Source of the DNA: Halarchaeum nitratireducens
GTDB taxonomy: Archaea > Halobacteriota > Halobacteria > Halobacteriales > Halobacteriaceae
Direction of reading: 5' to 3'
Assembly: GCF_014647155.1 (NCBI RefSeq)
Contig: NZ_BMOQ01000005.1
Coordinates: 275,600-339,599 of the forward strand
DNA length: 64,000 nucleotides
Both the position numbers and the translations under genes were made by a program. Shown here piece after piece: positions 35,782 through 45,855 of this stretch. Positions within the stretch are counted from its first letter, which is position 1. Every line of letters begins with the position of its first letter. The notes under the pieces are model-generated. The model ran no database searches and was not told the DNA's origin. It worked only from the letters and a program-made list of their open reading frames with translations.

Positions 35782-36921
35782 TTAGAGCGAGAGGTCGACG
35801 TCGGCGTCGCCGTCGAACTCGCGGTTGCGTAGCGCCTCTCCGCTCCGACGATCGAAGAAGTGGACCGCCTCCTCCGGAATGCGCGCGACGATGTCGTCGC
35901 CCTCGTCGACGAGCGTCCGGCCGTCGACGTTGGCGATGAACGTCTCGTTCCCCGCGGTGTCCGAGAACGTGAGGTAGACGTTGTTCTCGTCGCCCATCGG
36001 CTCGACCACGTCCACGGTGACGGCGACGTCGTGACCCGACTCGACCGCGTCGACGAGCTCGATGTCCTGCGGGCGGATGCCGAGGACGAGCGCGTCGGTG
36101 TCGAGTTTGGCGCGGACGTCGTCGCTCACGGGGTAGTCGAGGCCGTCGCCGACGACCGAGTCGCCCTCGAGGTCGACGTCGAAGAAGTTCATCGACGGCT
36201 CGCCGATGAACCCCGCGACGAACTGGTTCGCGGGCGCGTGATAGGCTTCGAGCGGCGTGGCGACCTGCTGGAGGATCCCGTCGTTGAGGATGGCGATGCG
36301 ATCGCCCATCGTCATCGCCTCCGTCTGGTCGTGCGTGACGTAGACGGTTGTGGTGTCGAGGTCCTCCTGGAGACGCTGGAGCTCCGTGCGCATCTGCGCG
36401 CGGAGCTTCGCGTCCAAGTTCGAGAGCGGCTCGTCCATGAGGAAGACCTCGGGCTCGCGGACGATCGCGCGCCCGAGCGCGACGCGTTGTTGCTGGCCGC
36501 CGGAGAGCTCCGAGGGCTTCCGATCGAGGAGGTCGCTGATGCCCATCGTGTCCGTCGCGGACTCGACGCGCTCGGTGATCTCGGCCTCGGAGAGGTCGGT
36601 GGACTCCTCAAGACCGAAGCTCATGTTCTCCCGCACCGTCATGTGCGGGTAGAGCGCGTACGACTGGAACACCATGGCGATGTCCCGGTCGCGGGGTTTG
36701 GCCTCGTTGACGCGTCGGCCGCCGATGCGGAGTTCGCCCTCCGTGATCGTTTCGAGGCCGGCGATCATCCGGAGGGTGGTGGACTTCCCACACCCGGAGG
36801 GGCCGACGAGGACGAGGAACTCGCCGTCGTCGATGTCGATGCTGGCGTCGTCGACGGCGACGATAGTCTCGCCGTCGTCGTCGAAGTGCTTCGTGATGTC
36901 GTCGAGTTCGAGTCTAGCCAT
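35782..36921 (-). CDS. ABC transporter ATP-binding protein (sugar type, UgpC/MsmK-like)
   Basis: A 379-residue ATPase. Walker A GPSGCGKST is at residues 40-48, the Q-loop is MVFQSYALYPHMTV, the signature LSGGQQQRVALGRA, Walker B VFLMDEPLSNLD, and the H-loop VYVTHDQTEAMTMG. The C-terminal 130 residues form the OB-type regulatory domain of the carbohydrate-uptake CUT1 subfamily (FIGEPSMNFFDV, LGIRPQDIELVD). It is the last gene of a four-gene importer operon and would energise the two permeases. Confidence 0.95.
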   Translation of the reverse strand: MARLELDDITKHFDDDGETIVAVDDASIDIDDGEFLVLVGPSGCGKSTTLRMIAGLETITEGELRIGGRRVNEAKPRDRDIAMVFQSYALYPHMTVRENMSFGLEESTDLSEAEITERVESATDTMGISDLLDRKPSELSGGQQQRVALGRAIVREPEVFLMDEPLSNLDAKLRAQMRTELQRLQEDLDTTTVYVTHDQTEAMTMGDRIAILNDGILQQVATPLEAYHAPANQFVAGFIGEPSMNFFDVDLEGDSVVGDGLDYPVSDDVRAKLDTDALVLGIRPQDIELVDAVESGHDVAVTVDVVEPMGDENNVYLTFSDTAGNETFIANVDGRTLVDEGDDIVARIPEEAVHFFDRRSGEALRNREFDGDADVDLSL

Positions 36922-36927
36922 AGTGTG

Positions 36928-37797
36928 TTAGGTGGAGACCCCTTCTGCGAACTGGTCGCCGAACAGGACGTAGACGATGATCGTGGGGAGCGCGGCGACG
37001 AACGCGCCGGCCATCCGGATCCCGAAGCCGACCTCGGAGAGGCTCGCACCGAGTTGGCTGAGCGGGACGGTGACGGGCGCACCCGCCCCCGGGCCGACGA
37101 GCACCAGCGCGAACAGGAGGTCGTTCCAGACCTGGGTGAACTGATAGATGAGCGTCACCGCGAACATCGGCACGGAGAGCGGGAGGATGATCCGGCGGTA
37201 GATCGTGTGCGTCGTCGCACCGTCGATCCGCGCGGCCTCGATCATCTCCCCGTTGAAGTCCTTGTAGTAGGTCCGGAAGAGCAGCGTACAGATCGGGATC
37301 CCGTACGCGACGTGCGAGAGGATGAGGCCGATCAGATCGCCGACCCAGCCGGCGAGTCCGACGTAGCCGACGAGGTCGCTCACGGGCACGACGGACGCCC
37401 AGAACTTCGAGAGCGGGATGAGGACGGCCTGATAGGGGATGAAGATCCCGGCGATGAACAGCATCAGGATCGGCACCTGGTGGCGCCAATCGAGGGTCGT
37501 CAGCCCGTAGGCCGCCATGCTCCCGAGGAGGGCGGAGAGGATCGTCGCCGGGATGGCGAGGATCAGACTGTTCACCAACCCGCCCGCGAGCGCGTTGATC
37601 GCGCGCGTCCAGTGGATGTTCGTGAAACCGGCGGGCGCGGGCGGGAGGAACGGTGCGGTCGCGAGAACGTCCGCCTTGATGGAGGTCATCAGCCCCGTCC
37701 AGAGGGGCAGCAGGTAGAAGACCACCAGGAGGACGAGGACGGCGTACAGCGCCGTCGAGCGCCAACTCCGTCCGGAGGATGTGTTCGTATCTGTCAT
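36928..37797 (-). CDS. Carbohydrate ABC transporter permease (MalG type)
   Basis: A 289-residue permease with six hydrophobic segments. The EAA loop EAARIDGATTHTIYRRIILP, shared with CUT1 permeases, contacts the ATPase. The N-terminal helix follows a short polar stretch (GRSWRSTALYAVLVLLVVFY). It overlaps the upstream permease gene by four bases, and the ATPase gene follows after six bases. MalG-type subunits pair with a MalF-type subunit, here encoded at 37794-38765. Confidence 0.94.
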   Translation of the reverse strand: MTDTNTSSGRSWRSTALYAVLVLLVVFYLLPLWTGLMTSIKADVLATAPFLPPAPAGFTNIHWTRAINALAGGLVNSLILAIPATILSALLGSMAAYGLTTLDWRHQVPILMLFIAGIFIPYQAVLIPLSKFWASVVPVSDLVGYVGLAGWVGDLIGLILSHVAYGIPICTLLFRTYYKDFNGEMIEAARIDGATTHTIYRRIILPLSVPMFAVTLIYQFTQVWNDLLFALVLVGPGAGAPVTVPLSQLGASLSEVGFGIRMAGAFVAALPTIIVYVLFGDQFAEGVST

Positions 37798-38765
37798 AGT
37801 TCACCTGCGCGGTACTGGTAGAGGAGGTACGGTGCGACGACGACCAGCGCCAGCGCGAACAGCATGATCCCGATCGCGGCGGCGTACGCCCGGTTGTTGG
37901 CGACGAACGCCTGCCGAACCATCATCGTCGCGAGAATGTCCGACCCCTTCGGTGGGTAGTAGCTCCCGGTGAGGGAGTAGAGGAAGTCGAACGCCTTCAG
38001 CGCGAACACCATCAGGACGACGGACGCCGAGATGGTCGCACCCTTCAGCTGCGGGATGATGACCCGCCAGTACATGCGGAGGGTGGTCGCGCCGTCGACG
38101 CGCGCGGCCTCGAACTGCTCGGTCGGGATCGCGCGCAGGCCGGCGAGGTAGACGACCATCGCGTAGCCGCTGAACTGCCAGATGAGCGCGAAGACGACCG
38201 CGCCGAGCACGAGCGAGGGGTTCCCGATCCACTCGTAGGGGCCGAGGCCGACGACGCCGAGGATGATGTTCACCAGCCCGTTCTGTTGGTTGTACATCCA
38301 GAGCCAGAACTGGGCGGTGACGACGAACGAGAGCGCCATCGGGAGCAGGTAGATCGTCCGGAAGGTGTTCTCGTAGCGGATGCCCTGATCGACGAGGACG
38401 GCCACGACGAGGCCGACGACGAGACAGAGGACGGTGAACGCCACGAGGAGCGCGAAGGTGTTTCGCAACGCCCCGATGAAGACGGGATCGGCGAACGCCC
38501 TCGCGTACATCTCGAAGTCGAGGTTCGCGTAGTCCGGCGCGCCGAACCCCGAGGAGTCCGTGAGGCTCAGGAAGAAGTTCCAGAGGATCGCCCCGTAGAC
38601 GGCCAGCCCCATCACGACGAACGGCGGGAGCCAGTACGGGAGCGACGAGGTGAACTCGTCGCTCACGAGCCCGCTGTCGCGGGTGGCGTTCACCTCGCCG
38701 CCGTCGGCGCGAATCCGGTTCCGGCGGACGAGCCGGCCGAGATACGCTGCGAGCTTTCCACGCAT
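37794..38765 (-). CDS. Carbohydrate ABC transporter permease (MalF type)
   Basis: A 323-residue permease. A cytoplasmic N-terminal stretch of about 45 residues is followed by six helices (SLPYWLPPFVVMGLAVYGAI is the first). The EAA loop is FEAARVDGATTLRMYWRVII. It starts seven bases before the end of the binding-protein gene region on this strand and overlaps the next permease by four bases, so the operon is tightly coupled. The substrate is probably a sugar or glycerol-like compound, undecidable by eye. Confidence 0.94.
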   Translation of the reverse strand: MRGKLAAYLGRLVRRNRIRADGGEVNATRDSGLVSDEFTSSLPYWLPPFVVMGLAVYGAILWNFFLSLTDSSGFGAPDYANLDFEMYARAFADPVFIGALRNTFALLVAFTVLCLVVGLVVAVLVDQGIRYENTFRTIYLLPMALSFVVTAQFWLWMYNQQNGLVNIILGVVGLGPYEWIGNPSLVLGAVVFALIWQFSGYAMVVYLAGLRAIPTEQFEAARVDGATTLRMYWRVIIPQLKGATISASVVLMVFALKAFDFLYSLTGSYYPPKGSDILATMMVRQAFVANNRAYAAAIGIMLFALALVVVAPYLLYQYRAGEL

Positions 38766-38772
38766 CGCTCGC

Positions 38773-40101
38773 TCAGTTGTCGAAGGCGTCGACGAAGGCC
38801 TGTGCGGTCTCCTCGGCCGCCGAATCGGAGTAGCCGGAGTAGCTCTGGCTGATAGCGGTCTGGAGGTTGCTCAGGACTTCCGCCGTCGTCGCCAGCCCGT
38901 GCGCGACGCTCGGGGGCTGGGCCGTGGACTCTTGGAAGTCGCTGTACTGGTTGGTCTGGAACTCGCCGAACTCGTCCATGGAGACGTCGCTGCGCGGCGG
39001 GATGGAGCCCTTCTCCGTGTTGAAACGGACCTGGGCGTCCTTGGTGCCGACGTAGGTGAGCCACTTCTCCGTGGCCTCCGGCGAGGGGTTGTTCGACGGG
39101 AAGACCCACGAGTCCATGTTCAGCGCGTACAGCCCGTCCGTCCCGGGGAACGTCACGCAGTCCCAGTCGGTGCCGTACTCGAAGTCGTCGGTGCCGGCGT
39201 ACATGCCGGCGGCCCAGTCGCCCTGGTGGAAGAAGGCGGCGCCGCCGTTGATGATGAGGTTGTTGGCCTCCTGCCAGCCGACGGTGCCGGCGTCCGAGTT
39301 GAAGTAGTCGCTGTAGGCGTTGAGGGTCTTGAACGCGTCGGCGATGGGGCCGACGTCGGCCTCGCCGGCCATGAAGCGCTGGTAGGTGTCCCAGCCGGCC
39401 TGACCGAGGTAGATGGCCGCCCAGAGCTGCAGCGTCGTCCACGGGGACTGACTGGACTGGGCCATGCCGACGGCGTCGGTGTTCTCCTCGACCTGCGCGA
39501 GGGCGTCGGTGAGGTCGCTCGGCGTCTCGATGGCGCTGACGTCGACACCGGCCTCTTCGACGACCGAGGGGTTGTAGAAGAGGTTGTTCATCCGGTGGAT
39601 GTTCGTCGGCACGGCGACGTACATACCGTCGGGCTTGGCGGCCTCCTGGGGCCCGGAGACGTACGCCTCCTTCATGTCGTTCTGACTCCAGACGGACTCC
39701 TCGATGTCGCCGAGGAGGCCCGCTTCGGTGAACTGGAGGAGGTTCTTCCCGGGCCACTCCGCCCACGAGCTCGGCGGGTTGTCGTTGCCGAGCCGAACGT
39801 TGATACGCGTGTTCAGGCTCGTGTTCCCGCCGCCGCCGATCGCCTTGTCGTTGACCGTGACGTCCGGGTACGCCTGCTTGAACCCTTCCAGCATGCTCTG
39901 GAAGGCCGCTTGCCCGTCACCGCCCGTCCATCCGTGCAGGATCTCCAGTTCGTTCGACCCGCCGCTGCCACCTTCGCCGCCTCCGCTCCCGCCCCCGCCC
40001 CCGCCGTTTGCACAGCCCGCCAGCGCCGCCACGCCCGTCGCACCCGCTGCCGTCAGGTAGTGTCGCCGCGAAAGCCGCTCGTCCGAATCGTTTTCTGTCA
40101 T
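38773..40101 (-). CDS. ABC transporter solute-binding lipoprotein, Tat-exported
   Basis: A 442-residue precursor. Residues 11-30 read SRRHYLTAAGATGVAALAGC, a twin-arginine signal with lipobox Cys 30, then a Gly/Ser linker. The mature domain is of the sugar-binding SBP_bac_1 type: ELEILHGWTGGDGQAAFQSM at the start, MYVAVPTNIHRMNNLFYN in the middle, and an aromatic-rich body suited to sugar stacking. It is anchored outside the membrane and delivers substrate to the two permeases. It is first gene of the operon, with an AT-rich promoter upstream shared with divergent fumC. Confidence 0.94.
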   Translation of the reverse strand: MTENDSDERLSRRHYLTAAGATGVAALAGCANGGGGGGSGGGEGGSGGSNELEILHGWTGGDGQAAFQSMLEGFKQAYPDVTVNDKAIGGGGNTSLNTRINVRLGNDNPPSSWAEWPGKNLLQFTEAGLLGDIEESVWSQNDMKEAYVSGPQEAAKPDGMYVAVPTNIHRMNNLFYNPSVVEEAGVDVSAIETPSDLTDALAQVEENTDAVGMAQSSQSPWTTLQLWAAIYLGQAGWDTYQRFMAGEADVGPIADAFKTLNAYSDYFNSDAGTVGWQEANNLIINGGAAFFHQGDWAAGMYAGTDDFEYGTDWDCVTFPGTDGLYALNMDSWVFPSNNPSPEATEKWLTYVGTKDAQVRFNTEKGSIPPRSDVSMDEFGEFQTNQYSDFQESTAQPPSVAHGLATTAEVLSNLQTAISQSYSGYSDSAAEETAQAFVDAFDN

Positions 40102-40254
40102 GGTGTGCTCGTTAGGAGCTGGGTCGCTCAGCTACAAAATAGTTATTATTAACAACAGTCCGAGTCAGTCATGACAGCGGACGTAGCGCGTCGGTGGGTT
40201 TCGACGCCGGAGCGGACCGGTGGGTTTTACGCGCCGCCGCGCGACCCACCGCCC
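40102..40254. promoter_or_regulatory. Divergent promoter region, ABC importer and fumC
   Basis: The AT-rich patch 40132-40155 (CTACAAAATAGTTATTATTAA within it) supplies the importer promoter on the minus strand, about 30-45 bp before its ATG. For fumC the box GGGTTTTACGC at about 40221-40231 lies 25-34 bp before ATG 40255. The two promoters are separate, so co-regulation is not implied. The AT patch could bind a sugar regulator, but none is encoded nearby. Confidence 0.55.
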
Positions 40255-41670
40255 ATGAGCGACGACGGAGACTACCGGATCGAGTCGGACAGCCTGGGCG
40301 AGATGGAAGTCCCCGCGGACGCCTACTGGGGCGCACAGACCCAGCGCGCCGTCGAGAACTTCCCGATCAGCGGGCGGGGCTTTCAGCCCGCGTTCGTCCA
40401 CGCGCTCGGCGCCGTGAAGAAGGCCGCCGCGCAGGCCAACCGCGATCTCGGCACTGTCCCCGAGGACAAGGCCGAGGCGATCATCGCGGCCGCGGACGAG
40501 GTCATCGCGGGCGAGCACGACGATCAGTTCCCCGTCGACGTCTTCCAGACGGGTTCCGGGACCTCGACGAACATGAACGCCAACGAGGTCATCGCCAACC
40601 GCGCGACGGAGATCTACGGTGGCGAGGTCGGCACGCGGGAGATCCACCCGAACGACCACGTGAACTTCGGGCAGTCCTCGAACGACGTCATCCCGACCGC
40701 GATGCACGTCGCCGCGCTCGTCGCCGTCGAGAAGGACGTCGGTCCGGCCCTCGAAACGCTCGTCGGCGCCCTGGAAGCCAAAGAGGAGGAGTTCGACGGC
40801 GTCGTCAAGACCGGGCGCACCCACCTGCAGGACGCCACGCCGGTCCGGCTCGGTCAGGAGTTCGGCGGCTATCGCGCCCAGATCGAGAAGGGGCTCGCTC
40901 GCGTGGAGAACACGAAGACGCACCTCCGCGAGCTCGCCCTCGGCGGGACCGCCGTCGGGACGGGGCTCAACACCCATCCCGAGTTCCCCGAGCGCGCCGC
41001 CGAGTACATCAGCGAGGAGACGGACGTCCAGTTCCGCGAGGCGGACAACCACTTCGAGGCGCAGGCCGCCCACGACGCGATGAACGAGGCCCACGGCGCC
41101 CTCCGCACCGTCGCGGGGAGCCTGAACAAGATCGCGAACGACCTCCGACTGCTCGCCTCCGGCCCGCGCAACGGCTTGGGCGAGATCGAACAGCCCGAGA
41201 ATCAGCCCGGCTCCTCGATCATGCCGGGGAAGATCAACCCGGTCGTCGCGGAGTCGATCAATCAGGTCCACAAGCAGGTCGTCGGCCACGACGCCGCGAT
41301 CTCTTCGGGGGCCGCGGAGGGTCAGATCGACCTCAACCTCTACAAGCCCGTGCTCGCCTTCGACTTCCTCGAATCCGCGACGCTGATCGCTAACGGGAGC
41401 GAGGCGTTCGCGGAGAAGTTCGTGGCGAAACTGGAGGCGAACGAGGCGCACTGCGAGGCGCAGGTCGAACGCTCGATGGCCCTCGCCACCGCGCTCAACC
41501 CCGCGATCGGCTACGACAAGGCCAGCAAGGTCGCCAAGACGGCCATCGCGGAGGGCAAGACCGTCCGCGAGGTCGCCGTCGAGGAGGGGTACCTCACCGA
41601 GGCGGAGGCCGACGAGGTGCTCGACCCGGAGAAGATGACGCGCCGCGGGATCCTCGGCGACGAGGAGTAA
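40255..41670 (+). CDS. fumC: Fumarate hydratase, class II
   Basis: A 471-residue homotetrameric TCA enzyme interconverting fumarate and malate. The signature GSSIMPGKINPVVAE is near residue 320. Other motifs are TGSGTSTNMNANEV, HPNDHVNFGQSSNDVIPTAM and GRTHLQDATPVRLGQE. The C-terminus KMTRRGILGD is the usual tail. It is oxygen-stable, in contrast to class I Fe-S fumarases. A perfect 7-bp hairpin directly follows the stop codon. Confidence 0.97.
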   Translation: MSDDGDYRIESDSLGEMEVPADAYWGAQTQRAVENFPISGRGFQPAFVHALGAVKKAAAQANRDLGTVPEDKAEAIIAAADEVIAGEHDDQFPVDVFQTGSGTSTNMNANEVIANRATEIYGGEVGTREIHPNDHVNFGQSSNDVIPTAMHVAALVAVEKDVGPALETLVGALEAKEEEFDGVVKTGRTHLQDATPVRLGQEFGGYRAQIEKGLARVENTKTHLRELALGGTAVGTGLNTHPEFPERAAEYISEETDVQFREADNHFEAQAAHDAMNEAHGALRTVAGSLNKIANDLRLLASGPRNGLGEIEQPENQPGSSIMPGKINPVVAESINQVHKQVVGHDAAISSGAAEGQIDLNLYKPVLAFDFLESATLIANGSEAFAEKFVAKLEANEAHCEAQVERSMALATALNPAIGYDKASKVAKTAIAEGKTVREVAVEEGYLTEAEADEVLDPEKMTRRGILGDEE

Positions 41671-41689
41671 GCCGACGCGCGGCGTCGGC
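41671..41689 (+). terminator. Hairpin immediately after fumC stop
   Basis: GCCGACG (41671-41677), loop CGCGG, CGTCGGC (41683-41689). A perfect 7-bp stem starts at the first base after the TAA. No T run follows, so it may stabilise the mRNA end rather than stop transcription. The rest of the gap to 41938 shows no gene. Confidence 0.45.
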
Positions 41690-41938
41690 GCGAGGAGAGC
41701 GGGAGGGAGCGCCGGCGACCGGCACGCGAGCAACGCGGAACCGAACGACGCGCGGTCTCGAATGGAGGCGCGAAGTCGGCCACGCGGACCGTCGGACGGC
41801 CGCGTCATCGCGTGATAGCGGGGGGATCACCCGAGCGCGGGGCCGCGTGACACGCCGACGGACGACGACCTCGACAGCAGGTTGGCGCGCTCGGTCGCGA
41901 CCCCCGAGTTCTTTCATCGCGCGCCCGAACGCCGAGGT

Positions 41939-42412
41939 ATGGAGCGCCTCCACACCCGCGTCCTCGCGCAGTGGTCGGCCGGCGCGCTCGTCACCGCGGC
42001 CGTCGTCGCCGTCGTCGCCGGTGCGATCGCGTTCGTCGACCCGTTCTCGCTCGCCCTCCCACCGCTCGTCGTCACGGGCGCCGTCTTCGGCGTCGTGTTC
42101 GTTCTCGGCGTCGCCTACGCGGGCCTCCGGTATCGCTCGTGGCGGTACGAGGTCCGCACGAACACGCTCTACATCGAGCGCGGCGTCCTCACGCGCGTCG
42201 AGACGATCGTCCCGTACGTCCGCGTCCAGCACGTCGACAGCCAGCGCGGCCCCCTCGAACGCCTCCTCGGGCTCGGGACGGTCGTCGTCTACACCGCGGG
42301 GTCGCGCGGCGCGGACGTCTCGATCCCGGGGCTGGCCGCCGAGCGCGCGACCACCCTGCAGGAACGCCTGCGCGATCTCGCCATCGAGAGCGAACCCACC
42401 GACGCCGTATGA
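41939..42412 (+). CDS. PH-domain membrane protein (YdbS-like)
   Basis: A 157-residue protein. Two N-terminal transmembrane helices ([20 protein letters not shown] and [20 protein letters not shown]) are followed by a bacterial PH domain with [18 protein letters not shown] and [18 protein letters not shown]. The RVQHVD pattern is typical of YdbS/YdbT pairs. ATG 41939 is chosen; its TGA overlaps the next ATG (ATGA). The pair probably forms one membrane complex. The biological role of bacterial YdbS/T is not settled. Confidence 0.88.
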   Translation: MERLHTRVLAQWSAGALVTAAVVAVVAGAIAFVDPFSLALPPLVVTGAVFGVVFVLGVAYAGLRYRSWRYEVRTNTLYIERGVLTRVETIVPYVRVQHVDSQRGPLERLLGLGTVVVYTAGSRGADVSIPGLAAERATTLQERLRDLAIESEPTDAV

Positions 42413-43911
42413 GACTCCACCCGCTCACCGTCGTCTATCGGATCGGCCGGCGGGCCGTGAACCTCGGCTGGGGGGTCGTCGTCGGCTTCGCGGGCGCGGC
42501 CTCGATCCCGTTCGTCGATCGGCGACTCATCGTGGTGGCGCTCGCGCTCGCCCTCCTCGTCCTCGTCGGTTACGAGGTCGCGCGCTACCGGCGCTTCACG
42601 TACGCCCTCGCGGGGACGACGCTCGAACTCCGATCGGGCGTGCTGTCGCGGCGCGAGCGCGAGATCCCGATCGAGCGCGTCCAGAACGTGGACGTCTCGC
42701 GGACGATCGGACAGCGGGTGCTCGGACTCGCCACCGTCCGCGTCGAGACGGCGGGCGGTGGGGACACGGAGGCCGTGCTGGAGTGCGTGAGCGCCGCGGC
42801 GGCCGAGGACCTCCAGACCGAGCTCAGGCGGCTGAAGCGCGCGGCCGCGGATGCGGACGAGGTGACCGAGGGCTCGGACGGCGTACGCGCCGGCGGGACG
42901 GCGGGTTCGACGGGCGACGTGGTGGGGGGCGCGATGGACGACGCGAGCGAAGTGATCTTCGATCTCGGGCACCGTCGGCTGCTGCTCGCCAGCGCGCTCT
43001 CCTTCGACGTGCGGCTCCTCTCGGTCGTCTTCGTCGCCCAGCCGGTCGTCCAGCCGCTGTTGGCCCCGCTCGTCGGCGACCTCGCGGGCGTCACGACCGT
43101 CGTCGCGCTCCTCGTGGCGCTCCTCACCGCCGTCGGACTCTGGCTGGCGAGCGCGGCCCGGACGTTCGCGCGCTACTACGCGTTCCGACTCGTGCGCGCC
43201 GGCGACGACCTCCGGTACGAACGCGGGCTCGGCCGGCGCTACACGGGGACGATCCCGCTGGAGAAGCTCCAGACGCTCGCCGTCGAGGAGACGGCGCTCG
43301 AACGCGCGTTCGGGTACGCGTCGCTGTCGGTCGTGACCGCCGGATCCGTGGGGTCGAACACGACCGGCGGGTCGGCGGCCGCGGTGCCCCTGGCGACTCG
43401 GGCTGACGTCTTCTCGCTCGCCCGCGACCTCGAACCGTTCGCGGACGTGGCGATGGAGCGCCCGCCGACGCGCGCGCGAGAGCGGTACGCGATCCGTTAC
43501 GCGCTCGGCGTCGGCGGTCTCCTCGCGCTCACGGCGGCGGTCGACGCGCTCTTCACGCCGGTTCCGTACGCGTGGGCGCCCGCGCTCCTCCTCGTCCTCG
43601 CACCGGTCGCCGCACACCTACAGTGGCGGAACGTCGGCGTCGCCCTCACCGACGACCACGCGGTCGTCCGTCGGGGGTTCTGGACGCGCCGGACGCGCGT
43701 CCTCCCGCACGATCGGGTTCAGACGGCCGCGGTGAGCGCGACGCTCTTCCAGCGGCGGCGCGACCTCGCGTCGGTGGCGATCGACACCGCGGGCGGCGAC
43801 GCGGTGGCGCCCGACTACGACGCCGCGCGCGCGAGGGAGATCCGGGATCGCGTCGTAGAACGGGCGTGGGCGGCCGTCGGTGCGCGACGCGACGCGGACG
43901 ACTCGCACTGA
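42409..43911 (+). CDS. PH-domain membrane protein with several PH repeats (YdbT-like)
   Basis: A 500-residue protein holding three PH modules, each linked to membrane helices. Module one has [20 protein letters not shown] (about residues 78-97). Module two has [20 protein letters not shown]. Module three has [20 protein letters not shown]. Between them are helix pairs such as [20 protein letters not shown]. This is the YdbT architecture. It starts in the stop codon of the YdbS-like gene and its stop lies 36 bp before gatE. In bacteria the pair has been linked to resistance to antimicrobial compounds; a membrane-homeostasis role here is only inference. Confidence 0.88.
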   Translation: MRLHPLTVVYRIGRRAVNLGWGVVVGFAGAASIPFVDRRLIVVALALALLVLVGYEVARYRRFTYALAGTTLELRSGVLSRREREIPIERVQNVDVSRTIGQRVLGLATVRVETAGGGDTEAVLECVSAAAAEDLQTELRRLKRAAADADEVTEGSDGVRAGGTAGSTGDVVGGAMDDASEVIFDLGHRRLLLASALSFDVRLLSVVFVAQPVVQPLLAPLVGDLAGVTTVVALLVALLTAVGLWLASAARTFARYYAFRLVRAGDDLRYERGLGRRYTGTIPLEKLQTLAVEETALERAFGYASLSVVTAGSVGSNTTGGSAAAVPLATRADVFSLARDLEPFADVAMERPPTRARERYAIRYALGVGGLLALTAAVDALFTPVPYAWAPALLLVLAPVAAHLQWRNVGVALTDDHAVVRRGFWTRRTRVLPHDRVQTAAVSATLFQRRRDLASVAIDTAGGDAVAPDYDAARAREIRDRVVERAWAAVGARRDADDSH

Positions 43912-43947
43912 ACGGTTTTTTACGGTTCGGCCGCACATCCTGACGTA

Positions 43948-45822
43948 ATGACCGACGGCGACTTCGACTACGAGGACCTGGGGCTGGTCGCCGGCCTCGA
44001 GATCCACCAGCAGCTCGATACGGCGACGAAGCTCTTCTGCGCGTGCCCGACGACGCGACGCGAACCCGAAGAACACACGCGGACGTTCACGCGCTACCTC
44101 CACCCGACGAAGAGCGAGCTCGGCGAGATCGACGAGGCGGCCCTCGAGGAGTCGCAGGTCGAACGCGAGTTCGAGTACCTCGGCTTCGACACGACGTGTC
44201 TCGTCGAGGAGGACGACGAGCCCCCCCACCGCATGGACGGGGAGGCGCTCGACGTCGCCCTCGAGGTCGCGGCGCTGATGGACATGACGCCGCTCGATCA
44301 GGCCCACGTGATGCGCAAGGTCGTCATCGACGGGTCGAACACGAGCGGCTTCCAGCGCTCGTCGCTCGTCGCGCAGGGCGGCGAGATCGAGACGAGCGAG
44401 GGACCCGTCGGCATCGAGGACATGATGCTGGAAGAGGAGTCCGCGGCGCGCGTCGAGGAGAGCGATTCGGGCGCGACGTTCGCGCTCGATCGGCTCGGCA
44501 TCCCGCTCGTCGAGATCGGCACGGAGCCCGACATCCGCAGCCCCGAGCAGGCCCGCGAGGCCGCCGAGCGCATCGGGATGTTGCTGCGCTCGACCGGGCA
44601 GGTCAAACGCGGCCTCGGGACGATCCGACAGGACGTGAACGTCTCCATCGCCGAGGGCGCGCGCGTCGAGATGAAGGGCGTCCAGAGCCTCGACGACATC
44701 GACGACCTGGTGCGCTTCGAGGTGCAACGGCAGGTCCGACTCCTGGAGATCGCCGACGAGCTCGACGAACGCGACGCCTCGGTCGGCGAGGTCCAGGACG
44801 TCACGGACGTCTTCGCGGACACGGAGTCCTCGGTGGTCCGCGGGGCGCTCGACGCCGGTGGGTTGGTCTTCGCGGTGCCGCTCTACGGCTTCAACGGGAT
44901 CGTCGGACGGGAGCTCCAGCCGGACCGTCGGCTGGGGACGGAGCTCTCCGACCACGCGAAACGCCACGGCGCGGGCGGCATCTTCCACACGGACGAACTG
45001 CCGGCGTACGGCGTCACCGAGGACGAGGTCGAGGCCCTGCGCGAGGCGGTCGACGCCGGCCCCGAGGACGCCGTGGCGATGGTCGCCGCGGAGGCGGACG
45101 TGGCTCGCGGCGCGACGGAGGCCGCGGCCGACCGCGCGCGGACCGCGATCGAGGGCGTCCCGGAGGAGACCCGCGGGGCGAACGAGGACGGGACGACGGA
45201 GTACCTCCGTCCGCTCCCCGGCGCGGCGCGGATGTATCCCGAGACGGACGTCCCGCCCGTCGAGCCCGACCCGAGCGAGATCGAGGTCCCCGAGCTCCTC
45301 ACGGAGAAGGTCGAGCGCTACGTCGCGGAGTTCGACCTGAACGAGGACGTCGCCGAGCAGGTCGCTTACGGGCGGCGATGGCGGCTCTTCGAGGACGCGG
45401 TGGAACGCGGCGTGGACCCGAACCTCGCGGCACGCACCGTGGAGTCGACGGTGACGAGCCTCCGGCGCGACGGCATACCTGTGAAAAACCTCGCGGACGA
45501 GCACTTCCACGGCGTCTTCGATCTCGTCGCCGACGACGAGATCACCCAGGAGGGCGTCCCCGAACTGCTCGAAACGCTCGCCGAGGAGCCGGATCGGACG
45601 GCCGCGGAAGCCGCGGAGGAAGCGGGTCTGGGCTCGGCGGACGAGGACGTCGTGCGCGAGGCCGTCGTCGACGTCGTCGAGCGAAACGCCGAGCAGATCG
45701 AGGCGGAGGGCATGGGGGCGTTCTCCGGTCTGATGGGTGAGGCCATGGGCGCGCTCCGCGGGAAGGCGGAGGGCGATCTCGTCAGCGAGGTGCTGCGCGA
45801 GGAGATACAGAAGCGGAGCTGA
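43948..45822 (+). CDS. gatE: Glutamyl-tRNA(Gln) amidotransferase subunit E
   Basis: A 624-residue archaeal subunit which, with GatD, converts Glu-tRNA(Gln) to Gln-tRNA(Gln). The N-terminus has LGLVAGLEIHQQLDTATKLFC, the GatB/E kinase-like signature. Further on are RKVVIDGSNTSGFQRSSLVA, LVEIGTEPDIRSPEQAREAA and IRQDVNVSIAEGARVEMKGV. An AspRS-like insertion domain lies about residues 280-415, and a tail domain (YqeY-like) ends EEIQKRS. Full length. Its promoter TATA is GGTTTTTTACG about 30 bp before the ATG. Haloarchaea lack GlnRS, so this gene is essential. Confidence 0.97.
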   Translation: MTDGDFDYEDLGLVAGLEIHQQLDTATKLFCACPTTRREPEEHTRTFTRYLHPTKSELGEIDEAALEESQVEREFEYLGFDTTCLVEEDDEPPHRMDGEALDVALEVAALMDMTPLDQAHVMRKVVIDGSNTSGFQRSSLVAQGGEIETSEGPVGIEDMMLEEESAARVEESDSGATFALDRLGIPLVEIGTEPDIRSPEQAREAAERIGMLLRSTGQVKRGLGTIRQDVNVSIAEGARVEMKGVQSLDDIDDLVRFEVQRQVRLLEIADELDERDASVGEVQDVTDVFADTESSVVRGALDAGGLVFAVPLYGFNGIVGRELQPDRRLGTELSDHAKRHGAGGIFHTDELPAYGVTEDEVEALREAVDAGPEDAVAMVAAEADVARGATEAAADRARTAIEGVPEETRGANEDGTTEYLRPLPGAARMYPETDVPPVEPDPSEIEVPELLTEKVERYVAEFDLNEDVAEQVAYGRRWRLFEDAVERGVDPNLAARTVESTVTSLRRDGIPVKNLADEHFHGVFDLVADDEITQEGVPELLETLAEEPDRTAAEAAEEAGLGSADEDVVREAVVDVVERNAEQIEAEGMGAFSGLMGEAMGALRGKAEGDLVSEVLREEIQKRS

Positions 45823-45855
45823 ACCGAGCCCGAGGTTCCGACGGCGTTTTAGAGA